Origin: an uncultured Porphyromonas sp.
Lineage (GTDB): Bacteria > Bacteroidota > Bacteroidia > Bacteroidales > Porphyromonadaceae
Assembly: GCA_900539765.1 (NCBI GenBank)
Contig: UQDF01000010.1
Span: 1-46,717, forward strand
DNA: 46,717 bases
Reading direction: 5' to 3'
A program made the translations under genes and the position numbers. The notes under the pieces are model-generated. The model saw only the letters and a program-made list of their open reading frames with translations, searched no databases and was not told the DNA's origin. Below, piece after piece: positions 23,862 to 32,070 of the stretch (within the stretch, counting starts at the first letter, position 1; each line of letters starts with the position of its first letter).

Positions 23862-26039
23862 ATGTATTGTCGATACATTTGCTATCCATTACTATATCTT
23901 ATCCCGATGGTTGCTCTAGCTGAGAGATCCGTCACGAGATCTGATAGCGTAGCGCTAGAGTCTCACGCCTTTGACGAGACGCTCCAGACGGTGGAGGTGC
24001 GTGCTAATAGCAAGCGGCTCCAGACGGCTCGTATCGGTCAGACGATCGAGTGGCTCGACAGCACCTATTTGACGCAGCACTTTACGGGCAACTTTGCAGC
24101 GACACTGAGCAGCCTCCCTGGGGTCAATGTGATCACGATCGGCTCTGGCTACGGTAAGCCTGTGATCCGTGGCCTAGGCTTCAACCGCATCGCCTATGTC
24201 GATGGCGGACTCAAGCAAGAGGGGCAGCAGTGGGGTGCTGACCATGGGCTGGAGGTGGACGCCTTCGACCAAGACCCCGTACAGGTGATCAAGGGGGCTG
24301 GCTCCCTACTCTACGGCAGTGACGCCCTAGGAGGAGTCATCGTGAGGCAGCCAGCTACACCTCCTCACAAGCAAGGCTTTTACGGCTCCTACACTATGAT
24401 GGGGCAAAGCAGCACCATGGGCGGTGGCGGCAGTCTTATGATGGGCTACCTGCACGGAGCGCACCATATCCGCCTACGTATGAGCGGTCAGTATCACGGC
24501 GACCGCAATGTGACGGCAGACAGCATCTCCTACCTCACACGCTGGATACCTATATATGATGGTAGGTTGAAAAACAGTGCTACACAGACCTACGCTTCGC
24601 AACTACGCTACGAATGGCTCGGAGAGCAGATCAAAGCTTCGCTGCAAGCCTCTGTCAATGGCGAGCGCAGTGGCTTCTTCCCAGGAGCGCACGGCATACC
24701 AGACCTCAAGCGTGTATTACCCGACGAGAGCCGATACGACATCGAGCTACCATACAGCACCGTGCGCCAGATCTCTACACAAGGTAGCCTCCAGTGGAAG
24801 ATTTCGCCGCAGTGGCAATTGGTCGGCGAGCTTGGTTGGCAGCAGAACTTGCGCCGTGAGCTTAGCGCCTTCCACACGCACTACGGGACGATGCAGCGAC
24901 CCGAGCGAGACGCTGACTTGGAGTTTGAGTTTGACCTCAAGACCATCTCAGCACGCTTACAGGCAAACTACTATGCCCCGTGGGGTGGCAAGTGGACGCT
25001 AGCGACTGATGGTCAGTATCAGTGGCACAAGCGGAGAGGCTACGGCTTCCTCTTACCAGACTACCAGCGGGCGACGAGTGGCGTGAGCCTGACCTATCAG
25101 GGACGCATAGCCCAGGGGCTACACCTCACCAGTGGCCTGCGCTACGATCTAGGCTACATAGCGATGAGTCCCTACCATGATACTTACCTAGCTGACTACC
25201 TCCAGGAGCGTGGCGAGTCCTCAGCAACCTTGGCGCAGTACTACTACAGCAGCCAGGAGGGCGAGCGGAGATGGCACGACCTATCGGGGAGTGTCGGCTT
25301 AGCTTGGCAGATCGATCGGCATTGGCTCTGGAAGGTTAATCTAGGCAGGAGCTTTCGCCTACCAGGCATCTACGAGCTTGCGGCAAATGGCATCCATCAC
25401 GGCACCTTCCGCCACGAGGTGGGCGACCCTTCGCTGGGCAGTGAGCAGGGGTGGCTACTAGATAGCGAGGTGGCCTTTCACAATGACCTGTGGAGCTGTA
25501 CGGTCTCTCCCTTTGTGACCTACTTTACCAACTACATCTTCCTGCAGCCCTCGGGAGAGTGGTCTATACTGCCTCACTCGGGACAGATATACCGCTACCA
25601 ATCCACTCGGGCGCTCTTCACAGGGGTCGAGCTGGAGGGTACTTGGCATCTACACCCGCAGTGGGACTACCACCTGCAGGGAGACTACGTCTACACCTAC
25701 AATGTGGCAGACGGCTTAGCACTCCCCTACTCGCCACCAGCACGCTTGAGCCACGACTTGACTTGGCACCCTGAGCACTGGGCGCTCTCGCTCAAGCACC
25801 GCATCATCGCTCCTCAGCATCGCATAGCACGCAATGAGGAGGCGACACCTGGCACAGCTACCCTACTAGACCTAGCTGTGACCTACGACGGACAGCTCAG
25901 ACAGAGCAACTACCGCATCTCTCTAGCTATCCAAAACATCCTGAACAGCCGCTACTATGACCATATGAGTTACTACAGGCGAGTCAATCTCCCTGAGGCT
26001 GGACGAAACCTATTGCTAACAATCAATCTATCATTCTAA
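23862..26039 (+). CDS. TonB-dependent outer-membrane receptor, ZnuD-like
   Basis: A 725-residue receptor with signal peptide (about 1-21), a TonB-box-like LQTVEV near residue 43, and a plug domain (about 45-165). The plug carries PVIRGLGFNRIAYVDGG and VQVIKGAGSLLYGSDALGG, and a 22-strand barrel ends in LLLTINLSF with the terminal aromatic. It lacks the carboxypeptidase-like N-terminal domain of SusC proteins, so it is not a glycan receptor. The extracellular loop GIHHGTFRHEVGDPSLGSE resembles that of zinc/haem receptors of the ZnuD type. The neighbours are a Cys/His protein upstream and a His-rich lipoprotein downstream (11-bp gap), so transition-metal uptake is the best guess. The start at 23862 places the signal peptide correctly. 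Confidence 0.85.
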   Translation: MYCRYICYPLLYLIPMVALAERSVTRSDSVALESHAFDETLQTVEVRANSKRLQTARIGQTIEWLDSTYLTQHFTGNFAATLSSLPGVNVITIGSGYGKPVIRGLGFNRIAYVDGGLKQEGQQWGADHGLEVDAFDQDPVQVIKGAGSLLYGSDALGGVIVRQPATPPHKQGFYGSYTMMGQSSTMGGGGSLMMGYLHGAHHIRLRMSGQYHGDRNVTADSISYLTRWIPIYDGRLKNSATQTYASQLRYEWLGEQIKASLQASVNGERSGFFPGAHGIPDLKRVLPDESRYDIELPYSTVRQISTQGSLQWKISPQWQLVGELGWQQNLRRELSAFHTHYGTMQRPERDADLEFEFDLKTISARLQANYYAPWGGKWTLATDGQYQWHKRRGYGFLLPDYQRATSGVSLTYQGRIAQGLHLTSGLRYDLGYIAMSPYHDTYLADYLQERGESSATLAQYYYSSQEGERRWHDLSGSVGLAWQIDRHWLWKVNLGRSFRLPGIYELAANGIHHGTFRHEVGDPSLGSEQGWLLDSEVAFHNDLWSCTVSPFVTYFTNYIFLQPSGEWSILPHSGQIYRYQSTRALFTGVELEGTWHLHPQWDYHLQGDYVYTYNVADGLALPYSPPARLSHDLTWHPEHWALSLKHRIIAPQHRIARNEEATPGTATLLDLAVTYDGQLRQSNYRISLAIQNILNSRYYDHMSYYRRVNLPEAGRNLLLTINLSF

Positions 26040-26050
26040 TCTTCAATACT

Positions 26051-26551
26051 ATGATGAAAAAATCAATCTTCGCATCAATCACGCTCCTCAGCTGCCTCGC
26101 TCTGGCGACAGCCTTCACCGCTTGCAAGGAGGAGCCTAAAGACACAACCAAGCCTATCATCGAGCTAATCGAACCAGAGGATCATGATAAGCTCCTCATC
26201 GGTGATGAGCATGGTGTACACTTCGAGATGAAGCTCTCGGACGATGATCTAGTCAAGTCGTACAAGATCGACATCCACAACAACTTCGATGGGCACTCGC
26301 ACACCCGCGACCTACGTCACGGTGATGACAATACGAAACCCTTTACCTTTAATAAGGAGTACTCCGTCAACCAGCGCAACGCCTCTATCCATCATCACGA
26401 CATCAAGATACCGGCCGATGCGACACCTGGCGAATACCACCTCCTAGTCTACTGTGTGGATCGCTCAGGCAATGAATCGATGGTGGCTCGCACCATCATC
26501 CTCTCCACCGATGCTCCTGGTGATCATCACCACGATCACGACCACGAGTAA
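26051..26551 (+). CDS. DUF4625-type His-rich lipoprotein
   Basis: A 166-residue lipoprotein with lipobox-like AFTAC (Cys25). The mature part is an Ig-like beta fold of the DUF4625 type (PIIELIEPEDHDKLLIGDEHGVHFEMKLSDDDLVKSYKIDIHNN). It is rich in histidines (DGHSHTRDLRHG, SIHHHDIKI) and ends in HHHDHDHE. This composition points to binding of zinc or a similar metal at the cell surface. Coming 11 bp after a TonB receptor gene, it is probably the surface partner that hands metal to it. A terminator follows. Confidence 0.8.
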   Translation: MMKKSIFASITLLSCLALATAFTACKEEPKDTTKPIIELIEPEDHDKLLIGDEHGVHFEMKLSDDDLVKSYKIDIHNNFDGHSHTRDLRHGDDNTKPFTFNKEYSVNQRNASIHHHDIKIPADATPGEYHLLVYCVDRSGNESMVARTIILSTDAPGDHHHDHDHE

Positions 26552-26592
26552 GGCGGGTCAGAGACATTAATTTGTTTAGTGTATGTGATAGG

Positions 26593-26623
26593 GAGGGGTG
26601 TTACCGTGATGGTAGCACCTCTC
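26593..26623. terminator. terminator after the DUF4625 gene
   Basis: GAGGGGTGTTACC (26593-26605) pairs with GGTAGCACCTCTC (26611-26623), a 13-bp stem with two wobble positions and a 5-nt loop, followed by GCCTTTTC. It stands between convergent genes. Confidence 0.75.
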
Positions 26624-26717
26624 TCGCCTTTTCACTGCTTGTATAGAAAAGAGCCAACTCCTCTTCTCACTAGATTCTATCCGAGCATTCCCTGCAAAGG
26701 GTTACTCGTTTCTATAT

Positions 26718-27455
26718 CTAGCTCAGGGGGAGCGACATGATGTGCTTGATACGGAAGGTGGGCGAGTGGAGCTCGGTAAAGTGGAGCAGTACTCTGCGCA
26801 GAGTCTCGTACTCTGCGGGCGAGAAGCTATTCGGGGCAAAGTGCTCTAGATCGTATCGCAGGAGTCTCGGCAAGGCGCTCTGGAGCTCTGGCGTAAGTGG
26901 CACGGAGTAGTCGGTCCGTAGCGGTAGTATCGTCCACTGCTTGAGGTCTAGCCAGTGTGTCCTGTAGCTTTCTGAGTCCAAGCTTTGCATCTCTAGCCCC
27001 TCGGGTAGATACCCTTTGGTACGTAGTATGGAGGTTAGCAGAGCTAGGTCAAAGCCTTGTAGCTCCTCAAGGCTCTCGATGCTGTCTAGCTGGTCTAAGG
27101 CTTGCACAACGATAGTATATAACTGCAGATCCTCGGGCTCCTGTGCGAGTAGCTCTCTGAGGAGCTGAGCAAGATAAAGGAAGTAACCGCTAGCAGCTGG
27201 GCGCTGAGCTAAGGGGAGTGTACCACGGACGAGCTGTACCTGACGGATGAGCTTGACGGGCTGACTGGCTGGCGAGGGGGTTGTAATCTGCAGACCTCGT
27301 AGCGGCTGGAAGAGATTGCTCGTCGCCCGGCTCCTGCCACCGATGGGCACGGAAAAGGCTGTAGCTCCCCACAAGTCGGTGTAGAGCGTAGCTATGAGTG
27401 AGCGGTCTGAGTACGGGATGACACGCAGCACGATGCCCTCAACAGTGGTGATCAT
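26718..27455 (-). CDS. recO: DNA repair protein RecO
   Basis: A 245-residue protein with the RecO N-terminal OB fold (TTVEGIVLRVIPYSDRSLIATLYTDLWGATAFSVPIGG) and a helical C-terminal half. RecO with RecR loads RecA on SSB-covered single-stranded DNA in the RecF pathway. The typical zinc-finger cysteines are absent, as in some Bacteroidota RecO proteins. The start overlaps the stop of the HAD gene by 4 bp, indicating co-translation. Confidence 0.88.
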   Translation of the reverse strand: MITTVEGIVLRVIPYSDRSLIATLYTDLWGATAFSVPIGGRSRATSNLFQPLRGLQITTPSPASQPVKLIRQVQLVRGTLPLAQRPAASGYFLYLAQLLRELLAQEPEDLQLYTIVVQALDQLDSIESLEELQGFDLALLTSILRTKGYLPEGLEMQSLDSESYRTHWLDLKQWTILPLRTDYSVPLTPELQSALPRLLRYDLEHFAPNSFSPAEYETLRRVLLHFTELHSPTFRIKHIMSLPLS

Positions 27456-28180
27456 AAGCTCGATGCAGTACTCTGTGTGAGCAGGGGTAGTAGCTCCCGC
27501 AGATCTCTGATCTCAAGCACTGAGTGGCTCTGCTGGTCGTAGTCGGGCATCGGCACTTGCCATAGATTATACCAGATGGAGTCGATGCCACTATTGAACG
27601 CACCGATGATGTCACTCGGCCAACTGTCCCCAATGAGCAGTGCTTCCTGACGACTACACCCTACAGCTTTCAAGGCGTAGTCAAAGAACTCAGTTGCAGG
27701 CTTAGGCACACCGACATGGTCGACGAGTATCACTTTGTCAATGTAGGGCGCTAGACCCGAGCCATTGATTTTGCCATACTGCGTCTCTTCAAATCCATTA
27801 CTCACGATACAGATCGTGTAGTCTCTATGTAGCTCTGCGAGTACCTCTAGAGCATACGGGATAAGACCCGTCTGCTGCTGGACGTACTGCATAAACCTTT
27901 GGTTGAGCAGCTTGACCTGCTGATCGCTCCATGAGACTCGTCCCCGTAGAGGATAGCGCAGACGATCTAGGAGTAGCGGCTCCTTGCTGATATACCCCTT
28001 GCGGTAGTCGTCCCAGAGCTGCTCCTGATGCGGGAAGTAGACGGCAAAGTAATCCTCAAAAGTGGCATAGTAGCTCCCCCATCCCTCCTCATTGTAGAGC
28101 CTGTGCAGGCTAGCTTTATTATTGTCAAAGGTAGCCCAGAGCGTATCATCTAGGTCGAAGAGTAGTGATTTATACTTCAT
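27452..28180 (-). CDS. HAD-family hydrolase, YjjG-like nucleotidase
   Basis: A 242-residue HAD phosphatase. The catalytic motif DLDDTLW gives Asp9 and Asp11; VSNGFEETQ is motif II (serine), the lysine lies in VPKPATEFF, and GDSWPSDIIGA supplies the acidic motif IV. The helical cap between motif I and II is of the YjjG/house-cleaning pyrimidine nucleotidase type, so 5'-dephosphorylation of non-canonical pyrimidine nucleotides is likely. It is first of the pair with recO and follows a terminator. Confidence 0.85.
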   Translation of the reverse strand: MKYKSLLFDLDDTLWATFDNNKASLHRLYNEEGWGSYYATFEDYFAVYFPHQEQLWDDYRKGYISKEPLLLDRLRYPLRGRVSWSDQQVKLLNQRFMQYVQQQTGLIPYALEVLAELHRDYTICIVSNGFEETQYGKINGSGLAPYIDKVILVDHVGVPKPATEFFDYALKAVGCSRQEALLIGDSWPSDIIGAFNSGIDSIWYNLWQVPMPDYDQQSHSVLEIRDLRELLPLLTQSTASSL

Positions 28181-28219
28181 ATGTTCGCAGGCAAACTAGA
28201 GATGAGTCTCATAAACTTC

Positions 28220-28250
28220 AAAGGGGAGGTGTCACAGGCACCTCCCCTTT
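28220..28250 (-). terminator. terminator after the coiled-coil lipoprotein gene
   Basis: AAAGGGGAGGTG (28220-28231) and CACCTCCCCTTT (28239-28250) form a perfect 12-bp stem with a 7-nt loop, 30 bp beyond the stop at 28280 on the minus strand. Confidence 0.8.
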
Positions 28251-28279
28251 TGCATTAATGTAGTGTGTAAAGGAACAGA

Positions 28280-29131
28280 TTAATAGATCTGTATGACCAG
28301 TATCTTAGAGAGGCTCCAGAACTCCTTAGGATTAGAGATCTCAAGGGTTAGCTTCTTGTCCTCTCCCTTGACTAGCTTGTAGCTAGACTGAGGGTGCTTC
28401 GTCTTGAGCTCTGCTCTCTTAGCATAGAGAGGTATGGAAGTAACCTTGCGTAGATCGATCTGCGTAAAGTAGTCTGACTGATAGCCCTCTGTGACGACCT
28501 CACCATTGCGGACGATGTTCATATCCTTAAGGTCGCGAGAAGTACCGATACAGTAGCGTACGGTGTTGAGAGCAGCGTCCTGACGCTCTAGCTCAGCTTG
28601 CTGTGCTGCAGTAGTCTTGCTTAGATTCTCTACGTTATTGCTTAGCCCTGTAACCATCGAGTCAAGGACACCGATAGCGTAGTTCTTGCGCTTGAGTTCC
28701 TCGGTAAGATCTAGGATCTCAGTATTCTTAGCATTGAGCTGATCTTGTAGCGTGCCGATGGTGCGCTGTAGTGAGCTGTTTTTGTTTCCAGACTGAGAGA
28801 GTTTCTTGTTTAGGAGCTCGATAGTCTGACGATTGGCCTCGAGCTTCTCATTGATCAGACGCAGATTGTCCTCGATCTTAGCTCGCTGAGACTGGGGCAC
28901 CTCGCTATTGCTGTCTAGCGTTATCATGCCTTCTAGCTGCTGTATCTGAGCGAAGTTTTGAATCACTAGATTGATTAGTGAGTCCTGCTCGGCAACTTGC
29001 GTGCGGAGTGTCTGCAGTTCGGTGAGCTCCTTCTGTCGCTCTTGCTCCTGCTTGCTGTTTTTACCGCATGCGGTGAGCATCAGTAGCACTACTACCAATG
29101 CTGATAAAGTGAGAGATAGTGACTGTTTCAT
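28280..29131 (-). CDS. coiled-coil lipoprotein
   Basis: A 283-residue lipoprotein with lipobox LMLTAC (Cys22). Residues about 25-185 form long coiled-coil stretches rich in Leu, Gln, Glu and Lys with heptad spacing (QEQERQKELTELQTLRTQVAEQ, LINEKLEANRQTIELLNKKL, TIGTLQDQLNAKNTEILDLTEEL). A compact C-terminal domain (about 190-283) contains YCIGTSRDLKDMNIVRNG and ends in WSLSKILVIQIY. Similar Bacteroidota proteins have been linked to adhesion, but I cannot support that here. The start overlaps the rsmI stop by 4 bp. Confidence 0.8.
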   Translation of the reverse strand: MKQSLSLTLSALVVVLLMLTACGKNSKQEQERQKELTELQTLRTQVAEQDSLINLVIQNFAQIQQLEGMITLDSNSEVPQSQRAKIEDNLRLINEKLEANRQTIELLNKKLSQSGNKNSSLQRTIGTLQDQLNAKNTEILDLTEELKRKNYAIGVLDSMVTGLSNNVENLSKTTAAQQAELERQDAALNTVRYCIGTSRDLKDMNIVRNGEVVTEGYQSDYFTQIDLRKVTSIPLYAKRAELKTKHPQSSYKLVKGEDKKLTLEISNPKEFWSLSKILVIQIY

Positions 29132-29859
29132 AATTGTATAGTTGTATCTTCTGTTATATGTCTATTGTTCTTTTTAGAAGCCTTGATGGGCATGGCTCCA
29201 GCTACAACGATGACAAACTCCCCTCGAGGAGCTGTCTCTGCAAAGTGGTCGCTCAGCTCTTGTAGCGTGCCTCGTCGCACCTCTTCGTGTAGCTTCGACA
29301 GTTCACGACAAGTGGCTGCCTGTCGCTCAGCACCGAAGTATGTGATCAAATCCGAGAGCGTACGACAGACTCGGTATGGCGACTCATAGATGATAATGGT
29401 GCGTGTCTCGATGGCTAGTGCCGTGAGGAGTGTCTGCCGTCCCTTCTTGACGGGGAGAAAGCCCTCATAGCAAAAGCGAGACGTGTCCAGTCCGCTAGCA
29501 ACTAATGCAGGTACAAAAGCAGTGGCTCCTGGCAGGCAAGTGACCGTCACGCCCGCATCGATGCAGGCTCGTATGAGCATAGCGCCTGGATCATTGATGC
29601 CTGGCGTACCAGCGTCGCTGATGAGCGCTACGGAGGTACCCTCGGCAATGCGCTGAGCTAGTCGCTCGGAGGTCTTGTATTCGTTAAACTTATGGTGGCT
29701 CTCCATAGGCTTCGCTATCTCGTAGTGCCGTAGCAATACGGAGGAGGTGCGCGTGTCCTCGGCAAGGATCAGATCAGCCTCACGTAGAGCTTCTAATCCA
29801 CGTAGGGTGATGTCTCCTAGATTACCTATGGGGGTCGGTACGACCGTTAGTTGAGCCAT
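29128..29859 (-). CDS. rsmI: 16S rRNA (cytidine-1402-2'-O)-methyltransferase
   Basis: A 243-residue tetrapyrrole-methylase-fold enzyme. The family signature VPTPIGNLGDITLRGLEAL opens the protein, followed by LAEDTRTS, SDAGTPGINDPG and IIYESPYR. It methylates the ribose of C1402 in the ribosomal P site together with RsmH. I chose the ATG at 29859 because the signature begins a few residues later; an upstream in-frame ATG (29907) adds a Cys-rich extension lying over the likely promoter. It is followed by the coiled-coil lipoprotein gene (4-bp overlap). Confidence 0.93.
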   Translation of the reverse strand: MAQLTVVPTPIGNLGDITLRGLEALREADLILAEDTRTSSVLLRHYEIAKPMESHHKFNEYKTSERLAQRIAEGTSVALISDAGTPGINDPGAMLIRACIDAGVTVTCLPGATAFVPALVASGLDTSRFCYEGFLPVKKGRQTLLTALAIETRTIIIYESPYRVCRTLSDLITYFGAERQAATCRELSKLHEEVRRGTLQELSDHFAETAPRGEFVIVVAGAMPIKASKKNNRHITEDTTIQL

Positions 29860-29904
29860 TGTAGTTATACTGCGTCCTTGACTTGTCAAGAGACAATTAC
29901 AATG

Positions 29905-29912
29905 CAAACTTA
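29905..29912 (-). promoter_or_regulatory. possible rsmI -7 element
   Basis: TAAGTTTG on the minus strand fits TAnnTTTG and lies 45 bp upstream of the rsmI ATG. No -33 TTTG is seen at the right distance. Confidence 0.4.
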
Positions 29913-29996
29913 CAAAAAACTCGTGGAATCTAGCATTATCGCTTCGATCTAAACGAGGAAAGCTGTTGTCTACAAAGCTTTTACGAGCGTACGTAC

Positions 29997-30611
29997 TTAT
30001 TCGAGAGTTTGCTCTTCCTGCAGTGTAACTCCGTAGATCTCCCCTGCCGCTGCGATAAACGAGGGCATATCGCCTTGTCGTAGCTGTACCGTGAGATGGT
30101 ACTGAGAGGTGTAGTCCTGAGCGACGATCTCGGCACCATAGTTCTTGACTAGGAGCATCACGGGTCCCATCAGATCCATCTGGAAGCTGAGCGTGACACG
30201 ACTGTATAGGATGACCTCTCTGACCGTTGCCTTGTCTAGGACTAGCTCGGTCGTGGAGCGGTAAGCATCGATCAGTCCACTGGTACCGAGCTTGACCCCT
30301 CCGAAGTAACGGACCACTGCCACAGCTACGTTAGTTAAGTCACGAGAGATCAAGCGTCCTAGGATCGGCTTGCCCGCAGTACCTGAGGGCTCTCCGTCAT
30401 CGTTGGAGCGTGTCTCGTACTCCTCAGCTCCATAGATCAAGTAAGCCCAACAGACGTGTGTCGCACTGTAATGCTCCCTGCGAAGCTCCGAGATGCGTTC
30501 CAGAGCTTCCTCAGCACTAGCGACGGGATAGCAGTAACCGATGAAGCGGCTCCGCTGAATGTTTTGCTCGTCAATGACTGGCGACTGAATGGTGTGGTAA
30601 AAGTCTTTCAT
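29997..30611 (-). CDS. YigZ/IMPACT family protein
   Basis: A 204-residue protein of the UPF0029/IMPACT family. RSRFIGYCYPV, the ATHVCWAYLI segment, NDDGEPSGTAGKPILGRL and VVRYFGGVKLGTSGLI are the hallmark stretches. A C-terminal DUF1949 domain follows (about 135-200). Bacterial members (YigZ, YvyE) are implicated loosely in translation or proline peptide handling; the role is unsettled. It is the last gene of a long minus-strand run, 18 bp after the T9SS cargo gene. Confidence 0.88.
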   Translation of the reverse strand: MKDFYHTIQSPVIDEQNIQRSRFIGYCYPVASAEEALERISELRREHYSATHVCWAYLIYGAEEYETRSNDDGEPSGTAGKPILGRLISRDLTNVAVAVVRYFGGVKLGTSGLIDAYRSTTELVLDKATVREVILYSRVTLSFQMDLMGPVMLLVKNYGAEIVAQDYTSQYHLTVQLRQGDMPSFIAAAGEIYGVTLQEEQTLE

Positions 30612-30629
30612 CGGTAAGGCTTCCTCAGA

Positions 30630-32027
30630 TTAGTTGAAGTTGGGCTGCTGCGAGTAGTCGCTCTCTAGGATATTGACATCTCCACTCTTGTGGTACTGCA
30701 CGCCATCGGCACCCTCAGCGGTGATGACGTAGTAGTAGACCCCACTCGGCACGGGCTTGCCACGACAGGTGCCGTCCCAGCCACCATCGGGATCACTCCA
30801 GCTATAGATCAGTCCGCCCCAAGAGTCATAGATGCGTCCTTCGAAAGAGATAAGCGACTGATGCACCACCTGAAAGAGATCATTGACTCCTGGACTGCTA
30901 AAGGGCGTAAAGACGTTTGGCACCTCGAGCCTCGAGCTTTGCACCGTTACCACCATAGGCTGAGAGGAGGCTGTGCAACTAGCCGTGCGGTCGCTCACTG
31001 TGCCGTAGAGGGTATAGGTACCCATCTTGTCGAAGGTGTACTGAGCTTGTCGTCCGTTGAACTGCATCACCACGGGCGCTTGCTCTGAGGGGGCGGCTCC
31101 CTCGACAATAACTATCTGGTAAATGACCGCCGCAGGTTCATTAGCGACCAAATCGATCTCCACTGTGGCAGGAGCCGAGAGACTGGAGGGGAGTTGACTA
31201 GCATTGCTTGCGGTCGAGTCTGCTGCCTGCGACTGACCTGCGCTAAGCAGCCGATAGCGAGCGTGTAGCTCGACACGACGAGCTTGTAGCACGGGACTCT
31301 CTATGGGCAAGCCGTACTGCTCTGCCACACCTTCGGTAAAGCGGTCCCCGATGATCGCAAAAGAGGTGTCTGTGAGCGGAGCGATCAGATGCCACACCCC
31401 ACCATTGGTCTCGGGGAGCTGCTCTTCCTTTTGCTCTGCGGTGAAGGCGTGAGACTCCTCCTGGTATACTAAGTCTTGGTAGCGCACTACTAAGCCACGA
31501 TCCGCCTGCATCGTAGCGCCTTGTAGCGTGTGATAGGATATGGGAGCAAGCGGACGAGAGAGGACGAGCATCACCTGCTGACAAGGCTCGGCAGCATCGT
31601 AGTCTGCCGTCAGAGTGAGATCACTCAGAGAGACACGGCTGTAGTCAAAGACCCAGTAGTAGACCCTAGTCATCATAATCTGACTAGGCTGAGCGGTGAA
31701 GTACCCGCACTCCAGCTGCGCATTTGGCACGGTGACAGTCGTACCCGCATACTGCGCTGTAGCGACGGGCTGCGCCTCCTGTATCGAGGTGGTGTAGCTG
31801 TAAAGCTGCTCTCCCGTAGCTATGGGGAAGGTCAAGGTAACTGCACCACTCCCCTCTCCACCAGTGGGATGATAAGCCAAGAGCTGCACCTGCTGCCCTG
31901 TGGGTGTATAGGGCTGGCTGAGCTTGCCTGGACTAGCTGATGGAGTAGCTGAGACGCTTTGTGCCGAGAGTATCACGGCAGAGCTGACGAGTATGAGGAG
32001 TGATAGGATCAGGCTTCTAGTCTTCAT
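30630..32027 (-). CDS. secreted protein with T9SS type B sorting domain
   Basis: A 465-residue exported protein. The signal peptide is about 1-22 (ending LSAQ); a beta-rich central part includes a PKD-like domain (about 285-375: VATNEP... to PMVVTVQSS). The last about 85 residues are the 'gliding motility-associated C-terminal' type B signal (VPNVFTPFSSPGVNDLFQV, IYDSWGGLIYSW, GWDGTCRGKPVPSGVYYYVI). This marks a cargo of the type IX secretion system. I use the ATG at 32027 (MKTRSLIL), since the longer frame places a non-signal segment in front. Function beyond secretion is unknown. Confidence 0.83.
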   Translation of the reverse strand: MKTRSLILSLLILVSSAVILSAQSVSATPSASPGKLSQPYTPTGQQVQLLAYHPTGGEGSGAVTLTFPIATGEQLYSYTTSIQEAQPVATAQYAGTTVTVPNAQLECGYFTAQPSQIMMTRVYYWVFDYSRVSLSDLTLTADYDAAEPCQQVMLVLSRPLAPISYHTLQGATMQADRGLVVRYQDLVYQEESHAFTAEQKEEQLPETNGGVWHLIAPLTDTSFAIIGDRFTEGVAEQYGLPIESPVLQARRVELHARYRLLSAGQSQAADSTASNASQLPSSLSAPATVEIDLVANEPAAVIYQIVIVEGAAPSEQAPVVMQFNGRQAQYTFDKMGTYTLYGTVSDRTASCTASSQPMVVTVQSSRLEVPNVFTPFSSPGVNDLFQVVHQSLISFEGRIYDSWGGLIYSWSDPDGGWDGTCRGKPVPSGVYYYVITAEGADGVQYHKSGDVNILESDYSQQPNFN

Positions 32028-32070
32028 ATGGCGTGCTACTATTATATATATGGTATCTCCAGAGGTCAAG

